From the NCBI RefSeq assembly GCF_030253575.1, contig NC_080562.1:32319852-32383851 (forward strand): a stretch of DNA of 64,000 nucleotides. The letters are read 5' to 3'. The stretch's first letter is position 1; the number at the start of each line of letters is the position of its first letter. The notes under the pieces are model-generated. The model had not been told where the DNA came from. It saw only the letters and a list, made by a program, of their open reading frames with translations, and ran no database searches. Shown in pieces: positions 1-11,437 of the stretch. Source of the stretch: Rhododendron vialii (lineage: Eukaryota; Streptophyta; Magnoliopsida; Ericales; Ericaceae). Position numbers and translations under genes: made by a program.

Positions 1-1289
1 CCACAATAGTCACTTCTAGTCCATAACTAAAATAAGGGATACACTACAATTACACTCTCTCTCCCCTTGTGTTTTCCACCATTGATCACTTCCCTCCATT
101 ACACTTTTTTTTTGGCAAAAATATATCGATTGTCTCCTTTAATTTTGGGAAAAAAATTGGTGACTTCCTTCCCTAATATTATGAATTTGGAAAAAAAATC
201 ATGTACCCAAAAAAAAAAAAAAAAATAGATGTGTTCTTGAATTTGTAAAAAAATGTAAGGTTCTTTATTGTACAGGGAGAGGAACGAAAAAAGAATAAAA
301 TAAAAACGGAAAAAAAAAGTGAAATACCTTAATGCGGTGACAAATGTTTTTCACCATTGATCACTTTCCTCCATTACGGTTTTTTTGACAAAAATATATC
401 GATTTTCTCTCTTAATTTTGAAGAGAGGAAACATCTGCATTGGGTTGGTTGTCCATACGGACCGGGGTCATCGCCAAAGTGTTATCGACCCATTCTAGCA
501 AAATTGGCTTTAGCCATAGTTTCCAAAGGGTTAACACTAACAGACACATTTCGAAACAACAAACCCATTACGCGATTTCCAAATAAACCAGTAAAAGCCA
601 CAAAGCTGATGATATCACAGTGGCGACTCCAGGAATATCTAAGTGTAGGATCAATCATCGGGTTGAAGCGAATTGAGTGATTCTCAAGTTCTGCTCGTTA
701 AGTTTCAGTACAAGCTCGAGCCTTAACATCAAGCTCGATTGGTAGATTAGCTGAGCTTGAGCAACTCGAAGCTCGACTTGGCTTGGCTCAATAATAACTC
801 AATAAATGATTGATATGCTCAATAAAAGGCTTAATTAAAATTTGACAATGGCTTGAGTGCTTAATGTGGATTTTCAATCTCTTTAGATTAGAGAATTTTC
901 TTAACTTGTATATGTATTTATACATCTAAATTACTTGTATATGTTGTTAGTGCTCGTAGATTGTGAATGTTGTATTTTACGCGTTGCATGTGTTTAATTT
1001 GATTGTGTTTTGAGCAAGATGGTGAGTGATGTACCTCTTATCAAAATTTTCTCAATAAAATTGTTGTCATTCACAAAAAAATTATTGTGAGCGATGAATT
1101 TTAAGAGCGAGAAAAAATCTAATGCAGTGTTCGTCACAAAATCTAATGGGTGGAGACCAACCATGAATTCATTAATATAAAGTTTAATTCCGTTAAAAAT
1201 AAAAGAGAATTTCAATGTTTTTAGCATGCGTTAAAATTGGAAAAGTATTTAGTCACACATCTATTTAATTGTAGTTGAAGTGCCGTAGA
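1..1289. other. AT-rich intergenic sequence with a direct repeat
   Basis: No convincing gene is seen. A block of about 70 bp starting at 77 (CACCATTGATCAC...) recurs at 352 with a few differences, an offset of 275 bp. Between 700 and 800 there is a run of AGCTCGA-type words of the sort common in degraded plant transposons. Short open frames here lack coding character. Confidence 0.6.
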
Positions 1290-1734
1290 CTCATATTGAG
1301 AGAGCAATTTTGTTCACTCTCGCTTTGTTCACCAGCAATTTTGTTCACTCTCGCTTTGTTCACCCTCAGCGAGGGTATACTCATTACATGCTTCACTACA
1401 ATAATCAAGACCGTGATCATTTTGTCAAAATTAATTTCTCAGGAGACTATGCAAAAATTCAACTTAATCGGATATTGGTAAGTGTTTGATCTAAAAATTT
1501 AATTTTTTAATCAAGAATTTTTCAGAAAATAAATAAACTCCTAAATGAAGCACTTATTGATATTTGATTGAGCTATATTTTATCAGTCTCTTAGAAATTG
1601 AATCTGAAAGAATTGAACGATTTCCATTAGCAAAGTGAGACCCATAATGAGCATACCCTCGTTGAGGGTGAACAAAGCGAACCCTGTCAAGAGTGAACAA
1701 AGCGAAGGTAAATAAAATTGCTCTCCTATATGAG
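1290..1734. mobile_element. MITE-like inverted-repeat element upstream of F-box copy 1
   Basis: The ends are inverted copies of each other: the left begins CTCATATTGAGAGAGCAATT and the right ends with the matching complement near CTCCTATATGAG. The arms are roughly 100 bp and imperfect. The left arm carries an extra tandem copy of a 31-bp word (1,302-1,332 and 1,334-1,364). I could not fix a target-site duplication. It lies about 80 bp before the copy 1 start codon, so it probably sits in that gene's promoter or leader. Confidence 0.6.
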
Positions 1735-1815
1735 ACAAACCCTCGGTCCTTAAAACCTCTGCCCTGGTGAAAACCCTAAAAACAGAGAGTTGGACGAGCA
1801 TCACCACCAAAATCA

Positions 1816-4372
1816 ATGGAAGCACGAGCGTCGAAGAAGAAGCAGCAGCGAGCAGCTTTGGAGAAGAACCAATTGAAAGAGAGAGACACCAGGGACAGAA
1901 TCAGTGATTTACCGGTCGATTTACTCCACCACATAGTCTCTTTCCTCCCATTCAAATACCTCACACAAACTACAGTTCTCTCCAAACACTGGAAACACCT
2001 ATGCCTGTGGCGTTCCCACCCTCATCTCGACTTCTTCCCTCTCTCTCCCGAACTGCATCGCAAACTCCTATCCAAGGCCACCGAATTTGTACCCGACGTA
2101 TTATCTCGCCGTGAACAGGGCTCCAACATTACCACCTTTCGCCTCTTCGGTCACGTAAGTTACTCCTGCTTAAGGGATTGCATCGATTGAGTGATGCATC
2201 ATGGAATTGAAGAACTCGAACTCGACGTTTTTTTAGATACCGGCTTTAATCTCCCCTCGGGTTTGTTCAATTGCAACACTCTTAGGGTCCTCACATTGAA
2301 CCACCATAATAAACACCCTGTTCGTGAAGATTATGACTCTGCTGGTGGAATTGGAAGAATAGACCCCCTGTACAGGCAGTTTTATTATCGTACTTCAGCA
2401 GGCCTTCCGTTGGCCCACACCTTGTCTCTAACTAATGTGTGCTTCAGGTGGGGTTCGGATTTGTTTTCTGGGGATAATTTCCCTCTCCTTAGGAAACTGT
2501 GCTTGAATCATTGTGGAGGAATGTCTGCTCCTAATATCAACTGTCCAGGACTTGAAATTTTAGAACTTGAAGGTTTAGGGCTACATAGTTTGGACTCTTT
2601 GGGTATTTCTTGCATTGGGTTACTGGAATTAGAAGTCACCGGGTGCTTCCGTTACCATGGTAGGGCCAAGATTTTCGGCCCAAGTCTGCGGAGGTTCTAT
2701 TAGGAAGAGAGTATTAATGTGAAATGTACTATGGACAACTTCGAATACCTCAATACAGGATCCTTTTATTTCTGCTCCAAACCAGCAAATCCAAAGAAAC
2801 TGCAGAGAGCAGCGACCTTTATATCAGCACTCTGTTTTGCCCGATCTCTGTCAGTTGGAAGCCAAGTTCTTGAGGTCAGTTTCTCGCTAAATTGGTATGG
2901 CACAAGTAATTACTTCAACAAACACAATCTAAATTTTTTAAACACAAAATAAGCTTACTTTTTTCGGCTCTTTTGGTGTTGATTTTTTTTTTTTGATCAT
3001 TAGCTCTTTTGGTGTTGATTGATTTATATTCTTTTATGTATTTTTCTTTCGAATGCTAAAAGAAGTTTACATGGAACCAAAATATTCCAAATCAAAAAAA
3101 ATATTCAAAGTCGCAAGTGTATGTTTTCTCCCCTCTCTAATTTGGATCCTCTTTTAATATGCTCTTTCTTATGTGAGCCCATTTTAATAACTTCACTTGT
3201 TTGGAGGTACCAAGATAGTACGATTTTGAAGAAAAATTTACCAAGAAAATAAATTTAGCGATGGTTGAGGCTCGGACCTCACTGGTCATGTATTGGAATT
3301 TTTTTATCCTTTGTTGTTTTCCATCTTTGTCATATGAATTTTTTTCGAATGCTTGACAACGAGGTAATGTTCACATCCGTGGCTGTGAGTTTGTGTATAA
3401 TTTTGTATGTGTCACTAGCATTGTTGCTTTCTCATGCTGCATAGTTTCCAATGCATTTGGATAATTAAGTATATGCCAAGATTATGACAACGTCAGCTGT
3501 TCACTTGTATAAGGTGACCTATATTTTTTAGAATCGATGCGTAAAGCATTATGTATGAGAATTTCAATGTACCTCAAACTCTAATTGAATGAAGAAAACT
3601 TGTCATTGCTGTAATTATATTATATTATTACATATAATCATCTTATTTTGGATTTTGGATGCCAGTCGGTACTGGAGGTCTCAAAGTCGAAATCTCAAGT
3701 CAACAACTGAGCGTCACCTGAAGATTGCAAGGATTGATATTGGAGGTACTAGGGTATCTAAGAGTGTGATCTATTTAGTGAAATCTCTACTTAGGTGTGA
3801 AACAGCTTTGCAAGAAATTGTTGGGTGGAGTATTGATCACACACTTACAATGTATGAAACTCACAAGAGAATTGCACAAACACACTCACAATATATTGAA
3901 CTCACTCAATCTGAAAATAACATACAAGGAGGAGGAATTTCTCTCTCTGTAACTCTCTTATTCTCTTACTCCACTCATATCTTTTACATAATCAGAATAC
4001 ATTCTTTTATAGGCAAATCAAGTAGACAAGTAGATAATTTTGCAATAAATGCAAAGATCACAAATTGAAATACGGAAGCTTAAATTCAATACCCACGTTT
4101 TTGTTATTGTTCTTCTTGTAGGCTTATCTGACTTTCATTCTTCACCAACTTACCCTTCCACTTGCAAGCATTCATAGCCTCCAAAACAATAGTTCCACAC
4201 GTTCCAAATCAAGCTTACTGGTTTTTCAACAGAAATGACCTTGACTTTAAAAAATGACCTTGCGGATCCACCTCACAAGACAGAGAATTCATTCTAAGAT
4301 AAAGAAGTTTGCACCGCCATCTTGTAATGTCATAGTCTCTTTTCTTCCACAAGATTAGAGCCCCTCAACAGT
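1816..4372 (+). pseudogene. F-box/LRR/FBD copy 1, disabled by stops and a solo LTR
   Basis: By homology to the intact copy at 11,724 this was an F-box/LRR/FBD protein, a predicted substrate adaptor of an SCF ubiquitin ligase. Exon 1 (1,816-2,874) starts at ATG and keeps the F-box (DLPVDLLHHIVSFLPFK) and leucine-rich segments, and it ends at the same GAG|GTCAGT donor as its paralogues. It has two in-frame stops: TGA at 2,188-2,190, where paralogues read Arg in CIDRVM, and TAG at 2,701-2,703, where they read Trp. The 61-codon middle LRR exon is not found in 2,875-3,650. The FBD exon starts near 3,652 (SRYWRSQ...), but the paralogous acceptor AG looks lost. It is split at 3,818 by a solo LTR and resumes at 4,232-4,372 with further damage. 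The duplicated-gene origin is secure; expression is unknown. Confidence 0.88.
3819..4231 (+). mobile_element. Solo LTR (413 bp) inside the FBD exon of copy 1
   Basis: The element begins TGTTGGGTGG and ends TTTTTCAACA, the TG...CA form of LTR ends with a 5-bp terminal inverted repeat. It is flanked by a perfect 5-bp target-site duplication, GAAAT (3,814-3,818 and 4,232-4,236). Removing the LTR and one GAAAT restores the FBD frame (LQEMTLTLK) seen in the paralogues. No internal retroelement sequence remains, so it is most likely a recombination product (solo LTR). A TATA-like CTTTTATAG occurs near 4,001. The length and ends resemble Ty1/Copia LTRs, but that assignment is inference. Confidence 0.88.
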
Positions 4373-4539
4373 AGAGTGTCTTTTGGAACTTGCATGGTAA
4401 CTTCTCATAGCATCTTCTTTTTTTTTTTACTCTGTTGTTTTGTTTTCAATTAAACAAGCAAATATTTGTGGTGTTTTTTCGAATAGAAAGAAACATAACT
4501 CATTGGGTACGGGTTACCCTTGAGTTTTCACAAGTAGAC

Positions 4540-4808
4540 CCTCCCAGCAAAAATCCAAGAGGTTGAAGTCATTATCAGTGATGCATGTTTTAGCTTTGCC
4601 CAGAAGTTTTTCTGTAGTTTCTTTAATTTCGTTCATCGTAATTGTAATAGGGTGGCCCATGTTGTTGCAAAGTATGCTCTATATATTGATACTTCTCTCT
4701 CTTGGTTCAACGATTTCCCAAGTTGGGTCATGACAAAAGCTATGGTGGATGTTATGTCGCGTAATTGAATAATAAAGTTAACGATTGACACACACAAAAA
4801 AAAAAAAG
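4540..4808 (+). mobile_element. LINE 3' end (RNase H tail plus poly-A)
   Basis: The + strand reads as the C-terminal end of a plant LINE RNase H domain, with ...FVHRNCNRVAHVVAKYAL... followed by WFNDFPSWV and a stop near 4,767. The N-R-x-A-H-x-x-A pattern is typical of that domain. An AATAAA-like signal and an A-run (4,796-4,808) follow, as expected for a 5'-truncated non-LTR retrotransposon. The 5' limit is uncertain. Confidence 0.65.
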
Positions 4809-4818
4809 CAACGCGCGG

Positions 4819-4940
4819 CTGTATGGAAGAACGAGGTGAGGGACAGAATCTCCAGTGACAGAATGAGCGATTTGCCTGACGAATTACTCCACCACATATT
4901 CTCTTTCCTTCCAATCGAATTGGCTAAAGTGGCTACCTAA
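4819..4940 (+). pseudogene. Solitary F-box N-terminal fragment
   Basis: Immediately after the LINE poly-A there is a short piece of F-box gene. From ATG 4,863 it reads MSDLPDELLHHIFSFLPIEL and then diverges, ending at TAA 4,938-4,940. This matches the first half of the F-box motif of the neighbouring genes; the rest of the F-box, all LRRs and the FBD are absent. An upstream ATG at 4,834 is out of frame because of a stop. It looks like a truncated duplicate, not a working gene. Confidence 0.75.
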
Positions 4941-5664
4941 ACACTAAATTGCATGACCTAGCACTTGCCGATTTGGAGGGTGGCCAGGTTAACTCGCTAG
5001 ACCCGGCGAGTCACGTACTGTAGCACTTGGTAAAATTGATTTCTTCTGTCGCTCTCTGTCGCCCTCGCTGTCGGTCCAGAACCTATCATCCTCCTTCACT
5101 TTTGCAATTGACGATAATCCTTCACCTCCACAACTTATCATCCTCCTTAAGTGAAGTGGGTCCAACTCAGCCAATCTGCGTAGACGTAATGGCTGGCTGT
5201 GAAGACATCACACAATCCAGCACCTGAATCTCTGTGAAGACATCACACAAGCCATCACACAAATCTCTGTCGGAATATTTGGCAAATTAGAAAAAATGAA
5301 GTTTTCAAAACAATTTGGCAAATTATTTTTTGAAGTAAAGAAAGTTTTGAAAATATTTTTGGAAAATATTTTTCAAAAATAGTTTTTTAATTAAATTATT
5401 TTTGGAAAACATATTTTTCGATATAAATTTTGAAAAATACTCTTTGAGAACAATTCCAATATCATCCGAATATTTTTAAAAATAATCCGTCTTTTTTACC
5501 CAATATAGGAATAAAATTAATATCGTGATTGTTAATCTCGACAAATGTCCATTATCAAGTCATCGTCCGCGAATCAAACTAGTATTATTATCACTGTTAT
5601 TTAGATTTTCCAAATATTTTTGTCAAATAGGCGATGGTTGAAACCCTAAACAAAGAAACAACAA
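4941..5664. other. Intergenic sequence before F-box copy 2
   Basis: No gene is seen. 5,280-5,500 is very AT-rich, with repeated GAAAATATTTTT-like words. The last 80 bp (from about 5,585) resemble the 5' flank of copy 3 at 11,640-11,715, marking the duplicated promoter/leader. Confidence 0.6.
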
Positions 5665-7341
5665 TGGAAAACACGGGCCCCTGAGGAGGAGAAGAAGAGC
5701 TCAAATGCTGAGGCAGAGAATGTTAACAATCTGAACGAGAAAAACAGCAGAGCCATGATCATTGTCATTGATTTACCAGACGAAATTCTCCACCACATAT
5801 TCTCCACCACATATTCTCCTTCCTCCCAATCAAATCCCTCGCCCAAACCACCCTTCTCTCCAAACACTGGAATCACCTATCCCTATGGCGCACCCACCCT
5901 CATCTCGACTTCTCCTGTCTCTCTCCCAAATCCACGGGATTCATACCCACGGTGTTATCTCGCCGTCAACCCCACTCCAAAATTACCACCTTTCGCCACT
6001 CCGATTACGCAAGTTCCTCTTGCTTGCGCCATTGCATCGGCCAAGTAATGAACCGGGGAATCGAACAACTCGAGCTCGACGTTGATTTAGACTGTTGCTT
6101 TAGTCTCCCCCTGCGTTTGCTCACGTGCAACTCTCTCAGGGTTCTCACATCGAATCACCAAGATCATCAAACCCTCCGTTCACTGATAGTTAGGTGTGAG
6201 GATTTTGGGTTTACTACTGCTCCGGCTTTGTTTACAGCGGTCCACACCTTGTCTCTGAAAAATGTATATCTCGTGGGGTGTTCGGATTTGTTCTCGGGGG
6301 GTAATTTCCCTCTCCTTCGGAAACTGTGCTTGAAAAATGTTAGAGAGGAATGATTGGCGATCATCTCAATATCAAATGTCCATACCTAGAAGATTTGAAA
6401 CTTGATGGTTTGGAGATGAAGTGGTTGGCTGTTTCTGGTGTGAGGTTACTGGAACTTGAACTCAAAAGGCTCACCAAAGATATGACTCATTTGGTCAAGA
6501 TTTTTGCCCCAAGTCTCCGGAGTTTTTATTGGGAAAACCATGTTAATGCAGAAATTACGGCGGAGAGCTTCAGATGCCTCAATAAAGGCTTCATTTGTTT
6601 TCTCTACGAACCAGGACATGCAGCGGGATTGCAGAGTGCATCCAACTTTCTATCTGCAATCCGTTTTGCTCAATCTATTTGTTTCGGAAGCCAAGCTCTT
6701 GAGGTCAGTTTTTCAGTAAAATTATATACAGTCTCTAATTTACAAGTCTACCGGTAGCTCTTTATGTTTGAACTTTGAAACAACACTGCATTCTTTTTTC
6801 CCTGTATTCCATCCCGAATGCATGTATGTAATGAATGTTAGAGAGCCGAGGGTGAGCGATTGAGGTAAATTGGGCTGTTTTTTTGGCTTCGTCTAAAATC
6901 CAAAGGTTTTTTCTTCTTCTATTCCTTTTCTGATTTTACATGGGATGGAATTGTAATCTATTTTGCAACCTGAAAACCTTCTGTTTGTTTCTCTTAATTA
7001 CCCCTTTGAGGTTGATAATATAAAGTAGTATGTGTTTTTTTTTCCGCATCCAGTTGAAAGTGAGGTTGAAGTGATCTATAAACCGTTATGTTCTCTTCTC
7101 TACTTTGTTCATTCTGCTTTTATGATGTTTGTTTGATTTCAATACCAGTGGACTTGCTGAACGTCTTCATGTCACATTACCTCCACGATGGTTATGAATT
7201 AGAAGGTGGTTAAAACTGAAAAATCAATAATGCACAGCCTGCTGTTTGGTTATTTCATTGTTTTCAAAGCTAAGTTGAGGGCTGCTTTGATGCTTGTATC
7301 GACTATCAAGAGCTTGGCTATCCAAAAGCACCTCAATGCTT

Positions 7342-7790
7342 TCAAAAATTTTTTTTTTTTTAGCTCGGCAAAAGAACTTTTATTAATATCTGAAAAGGGT
7401 ATAAAGAATAAAAGGAACAAGGGCAAGTAAAAGGTACCACTCAAAAGAAAAATGATAGCACTGAACACACCAAACACCGAAAACTGCATAAACCAAGACC
7501 ATACAACAATAGCTAAAACAACCAACAACAGCTCCTAAAAGCAAAAGAACACTAAAAAAAACAGCCTCAACCAACCCACCAAGCAGCCAGGATCCCTGCA
7601 AATCAAAACCCAACCAGAGGATCATCCAAAGCAAACCCCCGGCAAATGCTACAACCACCAACAACGGACAGCAGCAGAAACAAACAAAGCATACGCCGAA
7701 ACAGATTAAAATGCAAATCAGAACTCCTTAGAAAGGGAGGCCCCCTCCTCCAAATCATCAAAACAACCAAGCTCCTTATTGGAAATTACC
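7342..7790 (-). mobile_element. LINE 3' end in intron 1 of copy 2, antisense
   Basis: Read on the - strand, a T/G-rich non-coding stretch runs into AATAAAAGTTCTTTTGCCGA and an A-run (T-run at 7,347-7,361 on +). This is the typical 3' untranslated end of a plant LINE. The extent upstream is judged from composition only. It lies opposite to the host gene. Confidence 0.6.
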
Positions 7791-9093
7791 AGTATCCATA
7801 TACTTAATGAGCTTTCTTAATTAAGGAGGAGTTTCTATTGCGTATATCATGAGGATATAGAGAAGTAGACAACACCTCCTCAAGGCTTTCAAGTTTCAAA
7901 TTTCAAGTTTATGCTTTACCTTCCAAAACCTATGCCTTGGCTGTGCTGCGCTTTTACGCAATTGATTTGAGGTGTCGTCTTCTTAGGAATAACATGGGCT
8001 ATGGATCTTTACAATATCCAAGAAAGAGATAGTGCTTCTGAGATTAAACTTGCAGAAGTAGTTATGCTGAAGACAAGTGGTGAAAGTCATCTATGCACAA
8101 TTGTTAGGAATAATGCCTCATTTTTATTTTATTTTTTGATCTTCTTCTCGAAATCAATTGGTATACTAAATAAGGTGACATTCATATGTCCATACCTTTA
8201 GCTTGCAGATTGAATGATCTTTGATTTTATACTAATATTAGCAAACAAATAAATATGTGTGTGCATACCTTGGTTATTAGAGGAGGTTTTTTGACTCCAC
8301 TTTTATCTAGAAATGTTATTATTCTCTCTACGCTAGCATTGTAAATGATTTTCTGTACGTATTACTTAAGATTTAAAATACAAATTTTTGTTTTGCCTCA
8401 ATGCATTGAACTACGCTTCACCTTGTGAGGGATAAAATCCTCCCACTGGGCTTGTGCCTTTAAAAGCATTGGTTTGTTTAATCGTCCTGACTGAACTGTC
8501 TAGTGACGTTCGTGGTTTTTACCGTGTCTTCCGTATTAATGATTGGATCTATTTGTTTTCTTAACCCCGAGGTATAGCTCATAAAAAAACATAGCATGAT
8601 CCGATTATGTTTAGGCAATAAATTTCAGTTTTTTTGCCATTATTTTTTCCTTAGTACGTGACGATATTTCACGTGCCTACTAAGATTATCAAACTGATTG
8701 CTGTCAAGGATGTTTACAATCTGGAGATACAAAATGAACTTATTGGATAAGACCCATGTTGGGACTTACGCCTCAACATGATGGTCTAGTGTAACTAATG
8801 GATTGGAAAAAGTCCACTGTCTGTTTGTTATTCTATCAGATCAAGGAGATGGATTTGAGTACATCAGTTCTCTCATGCCCAAAGCATACGTTCATTGAAT
8901 TCTTTTCGGTGGTAAAATTTTCGGAGAGTAATGCATTGCCAATGGCTATGGTCTATCTGATGTATGTCCTCCCTCACCGCACACCTAACAATATGTGTAC
9001 TGTTATTATTTATGACTTTATATTACCTTTTTATGCGATCTCTACATTTATGAACCTTCCAAAAAAAAAGGATGTGTGAAGAAATCAAAGATA
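7791..9093. other. Copy 2 intron sequence absent from copy 3
   Basis: Paralogous introns match up to about 7,015 and again from about 9,095, each time at a GATAAT word; the rest exists only in copy 2. Apart from the LINE tail I see no conserved domain. The short frames at 8,001 and 8,798 are not recognisable. Either this was inserted here or copy 3 lost it by deletion between the GATAAT repeats. Confidence 0.5.
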
Positions 9094-10000
9094 ATTAACT
9101 GTGGTTAGTTACTCAGAGCTCGCCATTGATTTAGTCCAATTTCTTGTCCATTGTAAATTTCCCATTACTATCATGTGAATTTTACATTCATCATTAGCAT
9201 TTTGCATGCTTTCCCTTGCAGATCTTGGCAAAAATAGATTGTGATGGTGGTCTTCCATATTCTTTCAATAACCTCAGGACTTTGGACCTGCAGACTGACA
9301 TGCGCAAACTTGAAATCCAAGGGTTAGTATGCTTGCTTAGATGCTCTCCAATCCTTCCCACCATCACCATAGATTCAACTAGTTGGTTCAACCCTGGAAA
9401 TGTGGTAATTATGCACTTACTTTATTATGATCTTAGTAATAACATTGTTTTGCTAATTTCCTTGACTGTTGCTTATCCGAAATGTGTGTCCATTCTAAGA
9501 AGCAGGGAGCCAGGGACAATACTGTGGAGTCAGAAACCGATCTGATCAGCCATGTTCCACATGTTGTAAACGTGTCAATTTAAAAAATTGTGTTCTGTAT
9601 TATCACTTTTACCAATACCTCACGGGCAGTTCTTGAATACCCTGGATACATCCTGTGTACGTGATGAATCACTTTATAACAATGTTATGCATGCTTTTTA
9701 ATGCAATTTCTGCACTTGAAGTATATTGTCAAATATATTTTTGAGATACTTATATGATGATTAGATTTTGTGTAGTTCTAATAACCACGGATATTTATTT
9801 ATTTTTGAACAGCTAATAATAACCACGGATATGATGACACGGACACGTTGGGAATACGTTCAATTATATGTATCAAAGAATATTTCTATGTATATATATC
9901 ACCATAAGCTTCCAGATAAGATACAATAAGCTATGAAGAATCTAGACGGGCATAGTTTTAAGAAACTGTGTTCACTAATATAGTAGCAGCCGCTTATGTA

Positions 10001-10731
10001 GGCTCGCAACAGGATGAACTTTGACAATGAGGAGACTAGCATCCATGAGCCTCAAGGTTGTGTCAGTCTGTTGAGGAAAATTCTGGGAAAGGGTGTCTTG
10101 TATATTGGTTGTTGCCCCATACAGGAGAAATAAAGTTTAATACAGATGGTTGCTTCTATGATTTCAACAGCAAATCTAGTTTTGGAGGAGTGTTTATTGT
10201 TAGCTTAGGAAGGTGGATTCTGGGTTTCTATGGCAAAGCCTCCAGCAAATGCAGCTTGGAAGCAGAAATTTGGGTGATTTCCAGGGGCCTCACAATCATC
10301 CTCGATGTGAAAATAGAGTTTGATTTTAGCGAGGCAGTGAAGTTCTGTAATGAAAGCGAGTTTGATTTTAGCGAGGCAGTGAAGTTCTGTAATGAAGGCC
10401 CACCTCCGGACCATCAACAACGGCATATTGTTGAAGAAGCTCGTCGAATTGCTTCTCGGACCAAATCCACCATAGCTCACATTTTCCGCCAAGCCAGTCA
10501 ATCTGTTGATTGCATCGCCGTCTTGGTCCCAACAAGAGGAAGTCTTGATCATCACCTCTACTGTCCCACTCACTGCCAGGGGGTCGTTATGGCAGATTCC
10601 TTGGGAGTGGGACACCTTAGAACTTAGTTTCTGGGTCTCTAGACCTTTGTTGTTTTCCGTATGACATTACTTTGTTTTCCTGACGTTGATTGTCTCGCTT
10701 AATAGTAATTTCTTTCCGTTTAAAAAAAAAA
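10001..10731 (+). mobile_element. 5'-truncated LINE with RNase H domain
   Basis: The frame at 10,058-10,627 (189 aa) contains an RNase H-like (RVT_3-type) domain: a Trp-Leu-Pro linker, then GEIKFNTDGCF with the first catalytic Asp context, then SSFGGVFIV, and SLEAEIWVISRGL with the Glu context. The downstream half keeps the ...HIVEEARRIASR...IAHIFRQASQSVD order of LINE RNase H tails. An internal 42-bp tandem duplication (about 10,315-10,398) repeats the 14 residues EFDFSEAVKFCNES/G. A 3' untranslated segment and an A12 run (10,721-10,732) close it. It occupies the place where the FBD exon of copy 2 should be: paralogy with copy 3 breaks near 14,010 and resumes near 15,560. Confidence 0.75.
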
Positions 10732-11260
10732 AAACCAAACTCCCATACTCGCTTCTGTGACTTCGAATATAATCAACCGCACTAAGTAGCCGATCCAAAT
10801 TGTTGGGACAAAGCTCGTTGACATTAGTTCTTGTTTGTTGGTAAACTGCATCCATTTGCAATTCTCCTACAGTTTTGACTTTTGAGTGATAATTTTCCTA
10901 ACTTACATTGAAGATGCTCTCGTTTAATTAGGATCTAGACGCACATGTAAACACTTTTCCAGCCCCTTTGGATGGTGAGAAAGAGTAAGGTAAGAAAGGG
11001 GAGCTATTTCTCACAAAATCTCATCATTTTTTGTGAGATTAGGTGAGAAAGGGGAGAAGTCAATCAAAATATTTTATTTTTGTACTTTTCTCTTTCTTTC
11101 TCACCGAAATAGTCAATCCAAATGAGTGATTTGACTAAAAATCAAAACCCTTTTTTTTCTTTTATCTTGAAATCACTTCATCCAAAGGGGCTGTTCAAGC
11201 ATGAGATGCATTAAATGTGAATATTGAACTCCTGTATATTCACTTATCAATCATGACACA
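10732..11260. repeat. Duplicated 3' flank of the F-box genes
   Basis: This is the same sequence as 15,560-15,800 downstream of copy 3 (shared words include GTGACTTCGAATATAATCAA and AGTTTTGACTTTTGAGTGAT), interrupted by the MITE at 10,960. It shows that copies 2 and 3 arose from a tandem duplication that included their 3' flank. Confidence 0.75.
10960..11193. mobile_element. 234-bp MITE with 15-bp terminal inverted repeats
   Basis: Perfect terminal inverted repeats CAGCCCCTTTGGATG and CATCCAAAGGGGCTG bound the element. The empty site is preserved at about 15,752-15,770 (CTTTTCAACATGAG), so the insertion is directly visible. TTC on both sides may be a 3-bp target-site duplication. The superfamily is unresolved. 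Confidence 0.82.
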
Positions 11261-11437
11261 TCTTGAATTTGATCAAAATGGTGAGAAAGACGCAGAATCA
11301 AAGCTTATCTCATGTTTTATCAAATTGGGACCACTATTTGTACATGTGTTGCAATGCAATTGATTTGAAAGAAATAAATATTTACACCAGCGATGTAAAG
11401 AATTTATTCTTTTTCAAAAGTAGTGTTTTACATCCGG

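Larger units (their letters stand above)
5665..9404 (+). pseudogene. F-box/LRR copy 2, frameshifted and lacking its FBD exon
   Basis: This is the closest relative of the intact gene at 11,724. Exon 1 (5,665-6,703) carries three frame-breaking changes relative to copy 3: one extra A just after the original ATG (GAAAACAC for GAAACAC), a 14-bp tandem duplication inside the F-box (CTCCACCACATATT twice, 5,788-5,815), and a 2-bp insertion near 6,345 (GTTAGAGAGG for GTTCGAGG). The remaining LRR coding sequence is well preserved in shifted frames. Exon 2 (9,222-9,404, 61 codons, ILAKIDCDGGLP...) has good AG and GT borders and an open frame. No FBD exon follows; a LINE occupies the expected place (10,001-10,731). 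Intron 1 is 2.5 kb, against 0.45 kb in copy 3. Clearly a pseudogene unless the assembly is wrong. Confidence 0.88.

Noticed and set aside
424..680. Possible gypsy primer-binding junction (GTGGCGACTCC at about 621)
   Set aside because: A single short word with no LTR edge, no adjacent retroelement frames and no target-site duplication.
3589..4068. 159-aa frame in copy 1
   Set aside because: It joins the FBD exon to solo-LTR sequence; the second half is translated LTR, not a domain.
10205..10615. Long antisense frame opposite the LINE RNase H frame
   Set aside because: The + strand frame has recognisable RNase H motifs; the antisense frame has none and even mirrors the 42-bp duplication as a repeat.
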